Assembly: GCA_000403295.2 (NCBI GenBank)
Contig: KE159610.1
Coordinates: forward strand, 787,387-851,386
Direction of reading: 5' to 3'
Length of the DNA stretch: 64,000 bases
Source of the DNA: Lachnospiraceae bacterium M18-1
GTDB taxonomy: Bacteria > Bacillota > Clostridia > Lachnospirales > Lachnospiraceae
The notes beneath the pieces are model-generated. The model was given only the letters and a program-made list of their open reading frames with translations, did not search any database and was not told the origin of the DNA. Shown here in pieces: positions 6,857 to 15,686 of this stretch. How positions within the stretch are numbered: position 1 is the first letter of the stretch; every line of letters begins with the position of its first letter. The position numbers and the translations under genes were made by a program.

Positions 6857-8968
6857 TCATATCAGATCAAGCATGTCCGTTACCCGGTGAAAAAAAGGGT
6901 CTTCCACTTTTAAATTCAAAAAATCCTCATCCAAAATAAAAATATGATGTATCAGCGATAAAATCTGTTCTGCTGCCTTTTTATCCTCACACAGATCTGC
7001 CTCTAAAATATTTTTCGGATCATTTGCCTGACTGTCTCCCAGACCATTTCGCGCGCAGATTTCCGTATATACCCTGAAATAATCCTCAATCCCTTTCTGA
7101 ACGGACAGGATACATCGGATATCCTTTTTGCTTCTTGTTTCCTCTGCATAGCAGGGCCGTCCCTCTTCATCAAATGTTTTTACAGACGGCATGGGCGAAG
7201 TCAGAATAGTCTCTAATATGTAGTAGCTGTCAAAAAGCCCTCCGCTTCCCAGGTCTTTTGTCCTGTAAAAGGAAGAAATATCCAGCTCTTCCCCTGTCGT
7301 ATAGTCCTTTTCTATCTGTAAAAAATAGAATCCTTTCAAATGGTTTTTAACAAGACGCTGCAGATATTTCTGGCTAGTTCCCTTTGATACAAAATCAAAA
7401 AACGCAGTCTCCCCTGCTCCTGTCTGCAGACTGCTGATATATTTCTGATAATTCTTTTTGTTAGTAGAAGCTGCCTTCAAAATGTCCTGCGCGTAAGGCA
7501 TCAGGCTCTCTCCTGTTCCCCCGGAAATAGAAATCCCAAACCGTTCCTGCATCTGTTCCTGAATCGTACCGCCAAATCTCATTTTTTCCACATAACAAAT
7601 ATCCTGAGCGCTTTCCATACCGGCGGAAACTGCTGCTGTTCTTGAAGTCAAAAAGTACACAGAAGCGTCCTTTCCCTGCAGTTCATCATACAGTTTTTTG
7701 ATCAGATATCCGTCTCTTGCGCAAAACCAGACATTCCGGATCTGTCTTTTTTGAATCTGCCTGTCAAGCCACAGTACAAAATCACTGATCATTGGTGCAA
7801 AAAACAAGAAACCAATTTCATACGCATCTGCAGCGCTGATCTTGCACCCGTCCTCCTCGAACTGGAACGGGCTGTTAAATAATCTGGAAACGAACAGCCC
7901 CGCCTTGATCCTGCCTGACAGGCTTTCTATACTGTCTCTGATTCCCAGGCAGCCAGCCTCCTCAAATAAATCCGCACCGCTCGGTATCTGGCAGGTTTCC
8001 AAACCATTTTTCTGAGCATTTTCTATATCGGCCGCCAGATCATCCCCGATATGGATACAGCTTTTTTCCCCGATCTTCTTTTGGAGCCTTTCAAAAAGCC
8101 GCCCGCTCTTGCTTGTCTGATAATCGCAGGACGCCAGTATATCCGTATAGGAATCTACCTGACAGTGATCCAGCAGCTTTACCAGCTGTTCCTTCGTGTA
8201 GTAGGTATCTGAAACAATATAGATTTCTTTCCCCTGTTCCCGCATTTCTGCCAGCAGGCCGCACATCTCGCCGCGCGGCAGAATCAGGCTCAGATCCGTC
8301 TGCCACTCCTGTTCTGCCAGCCAGGCTGGGTCTATCCCCGCAATTCCATATAACTCCATCATATGAGAGTAGATTTCTGTCAAAACAGGCGCGCCGGTTC
8401 TTGCAAGCTCTTTTTCACTGGCCAGACGTTTTTTCAGAAAATCATCGATCACAACCCCCTGCCGCATCAGCCGTCTTCCTGTCAGCTCGATCACGTCAGC
8501 CGGAAACAAAACCCTGCGCATCACCAGCGTATCAAATAAGTCTATACTGATGACCTGGCTGGTTTGCATACGTCTCCGTAAATCTTGCTTTTTAATGCCC
8601 TTCATTCCTTTCAGATCATAGGAAACCTTTTTCTGATCGCATAAATTATTTCCACGTATATCAATCAAGCTGATCTGTTTCGCCATACAGAGCCTGCCAA
8701 TACGTTTTGCGATCGCACGGCAGGAGCCCGGCCGTGCCGCAGCTACGATCAGCTTGACTCCTGCTTCTGCCGCTTCCTGCATAGAGATCACCGGACATCC
8801 GTAAAAACAGCCCTCTTCCCGAAAACTGTCCAGCAGCCCCGCGATTTCTATGTCCCGTCCCAATTCCCTTAAAAGGTTTTCTGTTTCAATGCCAATTCCG
8901 TATATAGCGATTTTTTGATCTTTATAATTTTGAAGTATTTTCTTCTTTAACTCTGGCTCAATTCCCAT
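6857..8968 (-). CDS. HAD-superfamily hydrolase-like protein (COG5610 type) with N-terminal Rossmann module
   Basis: A 703-residue protein. Residues about 18-115 form the small Rossmann-like module (KIAIYGIGIETENLLREL). A HAD domain follows with VISIDLFDTLVMRRV (motif I, DxFDT), YIVSDTYYT (motif II) and IGDDLAADIENA (motif IV). The remaining 350 residues match no domain I can name. Proteins of this layout are commonly encoded in surface-polysaccharide clusters. The precise reaction is unknown; phosphatase activity is an inference from the HAD motifs. It overlaps the upstream gene by 22 bases and is clearly co-transcribed. Confidence 0.7.
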   Translation of the reverse strand: MGIEPELKKKILQNYKDQKIAIYGIGIETENLLRELGRDIEIAGLLDSFREEGCFYGCPVISMQEAAEAGVKLIVAAARPGSCRAIAKRIGRLCMAKQISLIDIRGNNLCDQKKVSYDLKGMKGIKKQDLRRRMQTSQVISIDLFDTLVMRRVLFPADVIELTGRRLMRQGVVIDDFLKKRLASEKELARTGAPVLTEIYSHMMELYGIAGIDPAWLAEQEWQTDLSLILPRGEMCGLLAEMREQGKEIYIVSDTYYTKEQLVKLLDHCQVDSYTDILASCDYQTSKSGRLFERLQKKIGEKSCIHIGDDLAADIENAQKNGLETCQIPSGADLFEEAGCLGIRDSIESLSGRIKAGLFVSRLFNSPFQFEEDGCKISAADAYEIGFLFFAPMISDFVLWLDRQIQKRQIRNVWFCARDGYLIKKLYDELQGKDASVYFLTSRTAAVSAGMESAQDICYVEKMRFGGTIQEQMQERFGISISGGTGESLMPYAQDILKAASTNKKNYQKYISSLQTGAGETAFFDFVSKGTSQKYLQRLVKNHLKGFYFLQIEKDYTTGEELDISSFYRTKDLGSGGLFDSYYILETILTSPMPSVKTFDEEGRPCYAEETRSKKDIRCILSVQKGIEDYFRVYTEICARNGLGDSQANDPKNILEADLCEDKKAAEQILSLIHHIFILDEDFLNLKVEDPFFHRVTDMLDLI

Positions 8969-10470
8969 ATAAACTCATCCAATCTCCAGATTTTTCTTTC
9001 ATCCAGATACATCTCATATACGAGTTTCTTCTTTATCTCAAAATAATGCGGCTCCGTCATGATCACAATTGCATCAAAATCTGCTTCCAGAATTTCTTCC
9101 GGCGGCGCGATCTTATAGCCGTAAAAATCACTTTCCCATTTTTCTTCACTGGTATCCGCAATTTTGATGATCCTGAATTTTTTCTGTTCGCCCCACCGCT
9201 GCTGTTCCATATAGTACCGGCAGATTTCCCCTGTCCCGTAGAGGATCACGTCCAGTTTCTCCTTCCGGCGTTCTCTGAGCCCCTCCGCAATATTTTCTTT
9301 GATCCTTTCTCCGCAGAGCCCGTCCAGAAAAGGAAAATTCTCTGCAACGGCTCTTGCCCTCAATTCTTTCTTTTCATCTTTTCCGGCCCGGAGCTGTTCC
9401 ATAAATTTCTTCATATCAAGACAGGATTTTCCTGCGTACAGGCTGTCCGCCACGTTCTGTACCGGAGAAGTCATACGTTCACTGTACTCCCCGTTTTTCA
9501 TAAACAGAACCGGAGCCCCGGTCATCGCCGCCTCGGCTATAACGCCGCTGCGGTCCATCATGATCGCATCTCCATGATACAGGGAATTGCGGTAATCCTC
9601 TGTCCTGTCTATCCAGACATGCTCCTGCTCCTCCAGCGCTGCGATCAGTTCCCTGGTCTTTTCTGTGAGACTTTCATCTCCCTGTATATCGGACTCTACC
9701 ACTTTGCCAAGCATCTTAGGATGTGCCAGCAGAACAAAAAAGAAATCTCTGTACTGCGCAATCTGCCTGGCAAAGTTCAGATATTCCTCAAGCTCCGGCG
9801 TAATCTGTCTGATGTTCCCATGCTCCATAATTTTTTTTGGAAAGTGTAACTTCCAGACTACGATCCTGCGCCCTTTTGCCGCCTTTACAATGCCTTCATC
9901 CAGCGGGAATTGTTCTTTTCTGAACACTCCGTCGAATTTGGGAGAACCACATACGCGTACTGCATGGCGGTTCCGGCAGTATTTCCAATATTCCCTGCGG
10001 ATGCCTTCACAGCATGTATAGATCCGCCAGCTGTTCTCGATCACATAATTCTGAAAATGATCCTTTCTGGCAATTTCCGTATCTGAAATCTCAAGCCCGT
10101 AAGGGATGTAGACAACCCTCGCCCCTCTGTTCCGGAACTGGACCGACAGGGTCTGCGGCGTATGGAACGCCGCGTCATAAGGAAACTGGATAAACACGAC
10201 ATGAGGATAATTCTGTTCCAGATCCGCCTCGTCAAACCTCACATACTCCAGTCCCTTTTTTTCTAAAAATTCCCTTGCCCCGGTCATGTGGGAGGTCTCC
10301 ACCGTCGTTTCTTCCATTAGGATCAGACGTACATGAAACCGCATATCTTCGATACAGCTTTTATAGACCGTTTCCATCGAGGCCCATACTGTTCCTGCCT
10401 GAAAGAAAAAGGCTGCTTCTATTTTTTCCCCGTCCTTCCACGGGCGGTAAGACTGACGCAGCTTCTGCAT
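8947..10470 (-). CDS. CDP-glycerol glycerophosphotransferase-like protein with C-terminal Rossmann module
   Basis: A 507-residue protein. The first ~390 residues resemble the Glyphos_transf (TagB/TagF) fold: VVYIPYGLEISD, a KLHFPK/FFFVLLAHPKML region, and DAIMMDRSGVIAEAAMTGAPVLFM, which matches the family's nucleotide-binding D.S..E motif. Residues about 400-507 are the recurring YGxG module (DVILYGTGEICRYYMEQ). Such enzymes transfer polyol phosphates from CDP-polyols to a lipid-linked or surface glycan. AGGAGG precedes the start. With the IspD-like gene in the same operon, a teichoic-acid-like phosphodiester polymer is plausible. Confidence 0.78.
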   Translation of the reverse strand: MQKLRQSYRPWKDGEKIEAAFFFQAGTVWASMETVYKSCIEDMRFHVRLILMEETTVETSHMTGAREFLEKKGLEYVRFDEADLEQNYPHVVFIQFPYDAAFHTPQTLSVQFRNRGARVVYIPYGLEISDTEIARKDHFQNYVIENSWRIYTCCEGIRREYWKYCRNRHAVRVCGSPKFDGVFRKEQFPLDEGIVKAAKGRRIVVWKLHFPKKIMEHGNIRQITPELEEYLNFARQIAQYRDFFFVLLAHPKMLGKVVESDIQGDESLTEKTRELIAALEEQEHVWIDRTEDYRNSLYHGDAIMMDRSGVIAEAAMTGAPVLFMKNGEYSERMTSPVQNVADSLYAGKSCLDMKKFMEQLRAGKDEKKELRARAVAENFPFLDGLCGERIKENIAEGLRERRKEKLDVILYGTGEICRYYMEQQRWGEQKKFRIIKIADTSEEKWESDFYGYKIAPPEEILEADFDAIVIMTEPHYFEIKKKLVYEMYLDERKIWRLDEFIWELSQS

Positions 10471-10483
10471 GACGCCCCCTCCT

Positions 10484-11056
10484 TTAGCATCCCTTCATTC
10501 CGGACAATATGTACATCATCATATGATTCAGTATCAGATGGACGTCCTCTGTAATCTGCATATTGTTAACAGCCACATGTATATTATATTTTGCAAGGGC
10601 TTTCAATCTTCCTCCATCATATCCCGTAAATGCGATTGTTTCCGCCCCCAGTTCGTTTGCGTACCGGAAAGCCCTGATGACATTTTCCGAATTTCCGCTC
10701 CCGGAAATGCCAAGTACGATATCTCCTGGTTTCAGCTTGTTCCGAAGCGGTACCACAAAAATATCTTCATAGCCCAGGTCATTTGCAATGGCCATCATCA
10801 TCGGAACGTTGTCGCTCAGACACTCAATGTCATACTTCACTTTTTGATCATAGCTGATTCCTTTATTGAAGTCTCCCTCCAGATGTGCCGCTGTAGACGC
10901 GCTTCCTCCATTTCCGCAGATAAAGATTCTTTTTCCATCCATTCTTGCCCGTTCCAGCACATTCATCACCTGACTGATCTCATCCGGCGGCAATGCGTCC
11001 AGCACCTGTTTTTCCATCTCAATATACTGGCTGATCTTTTCCCTGTAATCTGTCAT
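10484..11056 (-). CDS. gmhA: Sedoheptulose-7-phosphate isomerase (GmhA family)
   Basis: A 190-residue SIS-domain protein with the family signature IFICGNGGSASTAAHLEGDF near residue 45 and GDIVLGISGSGNSENVIRA near residue 110. GmhA converts sedoheptulose 7-phosphate to D-glycero-D-manno-heptose 7-phosphate, the first step to nucleotide-activated heptose. It is 13 bases from the downstream gene and followed upstream by the hddC-gmhB fusion, an epimerase and hddA, so the pathway is complete in one block. Confident assignment. Confidence 0.9.
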   Translation of the reverse strand: MTDYREKISQYIEMEKQVLDALPPDEISQVMNVLERARMDGKRIFICGNGGSASTAAHLEGDFNKGISYDQKVKYDIECLSDNVPMMMAIANDLGYEDIFVVPLRNKLKPGDIVLGISGSGNSENVIRAFRYANELGAETIAFTGYDGGRLKALAKYNIHVAVNNMQITEDVHLILNHMMMYILSGMKGC

Positions 11057-11106
11057 TCGTTCTATTCCCCTTTCTATACTCCCCCTGAAAAATCTATTTT
11101 CTTTGA

Positions 11107-12450
11107 CTATATAGCTTCTTTTGTACTTTCTGCATCCTGTAAAACCTGTTCCACCGCCTGAAGCAGATCAGAGGCTCTGTAATCTGGCCGTACCGCATAT
11201 TTCCCGTCTCTGCCCGCCTGCCCTGTCTCTGTCAATACCGTTTTTACTCCTGCATTCAGGCCGGTCTGGATATCCACGGTACTATCTCCGATGATGTAGG
11301 ACTCAGACAGGTCAATATGGTATTTGGCAGCCATTCGTTCAATCATTTCAGTCCCTGGTTTCCTGCATTTACAGGAAATCTTATATTCCGGGATTTCTTC
11401 CGGGTATCCCTGATCCGGATGATGGGGACAGAATACGATATCATCCAGATATGCTCCCTGCTGCCCCAGCAGCGTCTGCATTTTTCTGTGAATCTGGTCC
11501 ACTTCCTCTATGCTGCACATTCCTCTTGCTACAACCGGCTGATTCGTGACCACAACCGCCAAAAAACCAGACTCATTAATCCGTTTCACTGCCTGTCCGG
11601 CCAATTCTTCCAGTTCGAAATCTTCCGCATCATGGATCAGTCCCCGGAACTTGTTGATCGTTCCGTCCCGGTCCAAAAAAATACACCGCTGCTTTTGTGT
11701 CAGGCATTTTCTTTTCCACAGTCCTGACTTTTGTTCCGAAACAGCCCTCCAAAAACGCTCTGGCGTCCCGATATCCCTGACATATTCCGGGGTACGGTAT
11801 CCATATACTTCTTGTTCTTTCATCAAAGGAGTCAGGACATCCTTTTCCAGATCCATCCTCTGAGGGGCGGTCATCTGTTCTGTCACCGACTTTGATAAAA
11901 TGTAGATCCCTGCATTCACACAATTGTCGTGCCATCCATTCCTCGCCTGATTCTTCGGCGACAGCCCGGTCACCTGGCAGGATTCGTTCATTGTCAGAAG
12001 GTCCGAATCAAACGGATGATTATTGGGATGTACCAAAAGCGTAGCCTTGCCCTGATGTTTTTCATGAAAAGCAAACATCCTGTTCCAGTCCAGTTCAAAC
12101 ATCACGTCCCCAAAAATCAGCAGAAAACGATCTGCCAGAAGCATCTCTTTCAAAAAATATAAAGCTCCCGCAGACCCTAGAGGCTCTTCTTCCTGGATAT
12201 AAGAGATATGTACCCCAAGTCTCCTGCCGTCTTCAAAATAATCCTGGATCTTCTTCCCCAGATGCCCGATAATAATAACAAACTCTCTGAACCCATATCC
12301 TGCCAGATTCTCAATCTGCCATTGGAGCACAGGTTTTCCGTTGAAACACAGCATTGGTTTTGGGATCTCATCTTTTGTGAGTTCTCTCATCCGGCTGCCC
12401 AGCCCGCCTGCCTGAATTACCACTGTATCCTTTTTTTCATTCTTCATCAC
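11107..12450 (-). CDS. hddC: Fusion: heptose-1-phosphate guanylyltransferase (HddC-like) and heptose-bisphosphate phosphatase (GmhB-like)
   Basis: A 447-residue bifunctional protein. Residues 1-235 form a sugar nucleotidyltransferase (VIQAGGLGSRMRELTKDEIPKPM; GSAGALYFL; FGDVMF). Residues about 255-430 form a HAD phosphatase of GmhB type (CIFLDRDGTINK; VVVTNQPVVARG; the zinc loop FCPHHP..CKCRKPGTEM; IIGDSTVDIQTG). Together these would remove the 7-phosphate and then load GMP to give GDP-heptose. The choice of GTP follows the HddA/HddC (D,D-manno) route and is inferred. It overlaps the upstream epimerase gene by 4 bases (coupling). Confidence 0.85.
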   Translation of the reverse strand: MMKNEKKDTVVIQAGGLGSRMRELTKDEIPKPMLCFNGKPVLQWQIENLAGYGFREFVIIIGHLGKKIQDYFEDGRRLGVHISYIQEEEPLGSAGALYFLKEMLLADRFLLIFGDVMFELDWNRMFAFHEKHQGKATLLVHPNNHPFDSDLLTMNESCQVTGLSPKNQARNGWHDNCVNAGIYILSKSVTEQMTAPQRMDLEKDVLTPLMKEQEVYGYRTPEYVRDIGTPERFWRAVSEQKSGLWKRKCLTQKQRCIFLDRDGTINKFRGLIHDAEDFELEELAGQAVKRINESGFLAVVVTNQPVVARGMCSIEEVDQIHRKMQTLLGQQGAYLDDIVFCPHHPDQGYPEEIPEYKISCKCRKPGTEMIERMAAKYHIDLSESYIIGDSTVDIQTGLNAGVKTVLTETGQAGRDGKYAVRPDYRASDLLQAVEQVLQDAESTKEAI

Positions 12451-13391
12451 TGCCTTTTCAGATTCTCCTGAATTGTTTTTTTCACCGCTTCATCCGATGT
12501 GTACACTGCCCGCCAGCCAGCCGCATGGATCTTGTCCATACAGTAGCAGAATCTGGGGACGTCTCCCTTCCAGCCGCTTTCCCCTCCGGTATAGCTGTAT
12601 TCCACAGCGGTAAGCCCCATTTCCATACAGATCATATCTGCAATCCGTTTTACATCCGTTTCTCCCTGCACGCCCACGTTGTATAAAGACATTCCGGTTT
12701 TATGCACATCTCTGAATTTCATAATTGCATCCACAAGATCACAGACATAGATATAAGGCTTGGTCTGCTTTCCGTCTCCCAGAATCCTGAGATGCCCGGG
12801 ATCGGTTTTCAGCTTCTGAATAAAATCAAAAATCACGCCGTGGGTCAGTCTCGGTCCGATCACATTGGGAAAACGAAATACCAGTGCTTCCATATCATTC
12901 ATATAAGAAAATGCACTGATCAGCGCCTCACTCCCAAGCTTTGCCGCGCCATAATAAGAAATCGGAGCCAGCCCCGCCGTCTCCTCATCCAGCCGCTCTT
13001 CTCTCTTGTCTCCATATACTGCCGATGTGGACGCAAAGAACAGCTTTTTAATTCCATACTCTCTCATGCAGGACAAAATCTGGAATGTCGTCGTATACGT
13101 ATTTTTGTATTCCACTCCTGGGTCAGACGCACTTGCCTGGATATCCGAATTTGCCGCCAGATGAAACACATATTCCGGTTTTTCTGTCGCAAATACCGAA
13201 TGAATCCTGTCCCAGACGGAGGCGTCGGCCTCATAGATCTTAAATCCTGGATGTTCTTTCAAGTGGGCGATATTCTCTCTGGTTCCCAAAGAGAAATCAT
13301 CCACACATACGACTTCTTCCCCCGCCGCGAGCAGTGCGTCGCACAAATGGCTTCCGATAAATCCCGCACCTCCGACCACCATTGTTTTCAT
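12447..13391 (-). CDS. NAD-dependent nucleotide-sugar epimerase/dehydratase (extended SDR)
   Basis: A 314-residue extended short-chain dehydrogenase: MVVGGAGFIGSHLCDALL binds NAD, VFHLAANSDI and FASTSAVYGDK follow, and the catalytic pair is SYYGAAK. The family interconverts nucleotide-sugar epimers (GalE type) or dehydrates them. Its position between hddA and hddC suggests that GDP-heptose or another nucleotide sugar of this cluster is the substrate, but sequence alone does not decide. The ATG directly follows the TAG of the upstream hddA, with GGAG inside that gene's end. Confidence 0.85.
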   Translation of the reverse strand: MKTMVVGGAGFIGSHLCDALLAAGEEVVCVDDFSLGTRENIAHLKEHPGFKIYEADASVWDRIHSVFATEKPEYVFHLAANSDIQASASDPGVEYKNTYTTTFQILSCMREYGIKKLFFASTSAVYGDKREERLDEETAGLAPISYYGAAKLGSEALISAFSYMNDMEALVFRFPNVIGPRLTHGVIFDFIQKLKTDPGHLRILGDGKQTKPYIYVCDLVDAIMKFRDVHKTGMSLYNVGVQGETDVKRIADMICMEMGLTAVEYSYTGGESGWKGDVPRFCYCMDKIHAAGWRAVYTSDEAVKKTIQENLKRQ

Positions 13392-14384
13392 CTATTCATC
13401 CTCCCAGTATTTGTCTCCAATATAAACTACGGAACTCCCATCATGTTCAAACTTAAACGGAAACGGCTTTAAACGCAGACTTTCTCTAAGCTGCGCCTGA
13501 CGGCTCCGCGGACAGTAAAACAAGAGGAAACCTCCGCCCCCCGCTCCTAACAATTTTCCTCCCAAAGCGCCGTGTTCCATGGCACAGTCATATAACTGGT
13601 CAATTCTGGAATTGGTTATGCTTCCTGAGAGTTCCCGTTTTCTTCTCCATCCTTCATTTAAAATCTCCCCAAAATTTCCCAGCTCGTTCTGCTCCAGAGA
13701 TTTCTTCATCTCTCTGGCAAGTCCGCACATTTTCAACAGATTTCTGACCTTATCTGTTTTGAGAAGATTCTTTTTTTGTTCTGACAGAATCTGATTGGCG
13801 TCATGAGTCAGCCCGGTATAGAACATGACCAGATTTTCCTGAAGGTTCCTGATCGTCTCCCCGCTGGTGATGACCGGCTCTACAGATACGGTATCGTCTT
13901 TATGGAAACAGATAAAATTCAGTCCTCCATAGGCAGACGCATACTGGTCTTGTTTTCCGATCGGCGCGCCGAGCTTTTCGATTTCCACCTGGCATGCTTC
14001 TGACGCGAGACGCTCTTTTGATACATACTTACCTCTATAGCAGTACAAAGTATGCAGCAGGCCTACAGTAAACGCGCTGGAGGAGCCAAGTCCTGTCCCG
14101 CTGGGTACATCCGCAGTGCTGGTGATTTCTATTCCGCTGACCTTTTTCTCATTTAATACGCAATGGAAAATAGAGTGGTTGATGTCATTAATATCAGCTA
14201 CCGTCTCATTTTCCGAATACTTTAAAGCTGTTTTTTTCTCATCGAAATATGGATGGATCATCAGGTACATGTAACGGTTGATCGTAGCGCTTAAGACACA
14301 TCCGCCATGCTCCCTGTAAAAATCCGCCATGTCGCTTCCTCCACCGCAGAAGCTGACTCGGAAAGGGGTTTTTGTAATGATCAT
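13392..14384 (-). CDS. hddA: D-glycero-alpha-D-manno-heptose-7-phosphate kinase (HddA, GHMP family)
   Basis: A 330-residue GHMP kinase: ITKTPFRVSFCGGGSDMADFY at the N-terminus, the ATP loop VPSGTGLGSSSAFTVGLL near residue 100, IGKQDQYASAYGG near residue 145, and the C-terminal GALGGKLLGAGGGGF. The N-terminal 'CGGGSD' is typical of heptose and fucose kinases. With gmhA and hddC-gmhB adjacent, it should phosphorylate the heptose 7-phosphate at C1. GGAGGAG stands 6 bases before the ATG. It is separated by 51 bases from the upstream glycosyltransferase gene. Confidence 0.9.
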   Translation of the reverse strand: MIITKTPFRVSFCGGGSDMADFYREHGGCVLSATINRYMYLMIHPYFDEKKTALKYSENETVADINDINHSIFHCVLNEKKVSGIEITSTADVPSGTGLGSSSAFTVGLLHTLYCYRGKYVSKERLASEACQVEIEKLGAPIGKQDQYASAYGGLNFICFHKDDTVSVEPVITSGETIRNLQENLVMFYTGLTHDANQILSEQKKNLLKTDKVRNLLKMCGLAREMKKSLEQNELGNFGEILNEGWRRKRELSGSITNSRIDQLYDCAMEHGALGGKLLGAGGGGFLLFYCPRSRQAQLRESLRLKPFPFKFEHDGSSVVYIGDKYWEDE

Positions 14385-14435
14385 GAAAGTCTCCTCCGAC
14401 TGAATATTTTACAGATCATGGAATACAGCAGTATT

Positions 14436-15686
14436 CTATGATCTGTTTTTATTGTTCAAAGCTTCTATTGTCAGGTTCAGGATAAATTCCCTCCCGGCAA
14501 TTTTATTTTTATCGATTCCCGCACGGATTAACTCCTGCAGCATTTCTTCATAAAATTTTTCGCTGGATATGATAATTTTATCAAACCGGAAGCATCGGAT
14601 CATTTCAGGAGTTATGACGATCCGTCTATGGAACATTGTAAATTTTTTTTCGGAATGCGTATCTATATATGCCCGGATATTCAGAATGTTTTCCGGAATT
14701 TCCTGCAGTATAAGTTCCGCATTCCTTCCTGTTCCATATATCAAAGCCACTGGCCGGTCTGCTTTGTCCAGCTTGTCGATCTCCAGGTTATATGCCTTGA
14801 GCGCCATCACTTCTCCTGTTTTCACAAGATTTCTTGTCAGGTCGACTTTGGCAAGCTCCGGATATCGGATCTCCAGTTTTTCCGGATCGCAATATTTCAG
14901 TTCCAGTTCCTGCTCGATGACAGTACCATGCTGATCCTCATAGTCATAAACCGAAATCCCTTCATAAAAATTATCTTTTCCGGCTTCCAGTTCAGATAAC
15001 AGGCTGTTTAAATGCGCCCCTTCTCCATTCCCCCGGTTCATCCAAGTAATATATCTGATATTGTTGCAGTAGATCTTGCTTTGATACTGCTCCCTGCTGA
15101 TCATAGGAAAATGCGCGATAAAAATATGCGAGATCATTTCCACTGTAACTTTCGATCTTGACTCAACGCCATGATGTCCTGTCGTCAAAATAATTTCTTC
15201 TTCTCTGACAAGCTTTGATGGAATCATCACTTTTGTATAGGAAGCCTCTGTTTTCTTACAGTGGGTCATTCTTTTCGGGATAAATTTTTCACTGGTATCA
15301 TCCCCCGGAAACGGGACATAATTTTTCCATCCCATTTGGTATACTCTGTCCAGCTTAAGCTTTTCTAAGGCGGTCCTTGGGTTTTCCGCTGCTGTAATAA
15401 ACTCGTCCGCATCCAATGGAATGATCATGTCCGTTTCTGGATCAGAGGCTAAAATACGCAGATATTTATTTTCCATTGCTTTCTGCTCATATGATACCAA
15501 TGACTCATCTTTCAAAATAATGGGGCAGCCTTCTCTCTGAAGTCTCCTCAAAATTTCCAGTGTATTGTCAATACAGCCCGTATCAAAGACAAACGTCATC
15601 TCATCAATAAAATGACAGTTGTAGCGAACAAACGATTCTATAATTTCACATTCATTTCCGATCATTGTTAATGAAGTAATCTTCAT
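14436..15686 (-). CDS. GT2-like glycosyltransferase with C-terminal Rossmann module
   Basis: A 416-residue protein. The N-terminal half is a GT2-type fold (Glyco_tranf_2_4): SLTMIGNECEIIESFVRYN, FVFDTGCIDNTLEIL, and a DxD-like MIIPLDADEFI near residue 93. Residues about 315-410 form the module that recurs in this operon (VALIYGTGRNAELILQEI). It presumably adds a sugar to the surface glycan on the cytoplasmic side; donor and acceptor are unknown. Its start overlaps the stop of the upstream gene by 4 bases. Confidence 0.78.
   Translation of the reverse strand: MKITSLTMIGNECEIIESFVRYNCHFIDEMTFVFDTGCIDNTLEILRRLQREGCPIILKDESLVSYEQKAMENKYLRILASDPETDMIIPLDADEFITAAENPRTALEKLKLDRVYQMGWKNYVPFPGDDTSEKFIPKRMTHCKKTEASYTKVMIPSKLVREEEIILTTGHHGVESRSKVTVEMISHIFIAHFPMISREQYQSKIYCNNIRYITWMNRGNGEGAHLNSLLSELEAGKDNFYEGISVYDYEDQHGTVIEQELELKYCDPEKLEIRYPELAKVDLTRNLVKTGEVMALKAYNLEIDKLDKADRPVALIYGTGRNAELILQEIPENILNIRAYIDTHSEKKFTMFHRRIVITPEMIRCFRFDKIIISSEKFYEEMLQELIRAGIDKNKIAGREFILNLTIEALNNKNRS

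Noticed and set aside
12677..12690. 10-base match (GTATAAAGAC) between the RNA region downstream of the dead TnpB gene and the epimerase gene
   Set aside because: A 10-base match is expected by chance many times when some 400 bases are compared with 64 kb on both strands, and the site is inside a coding region rather than a promoter.
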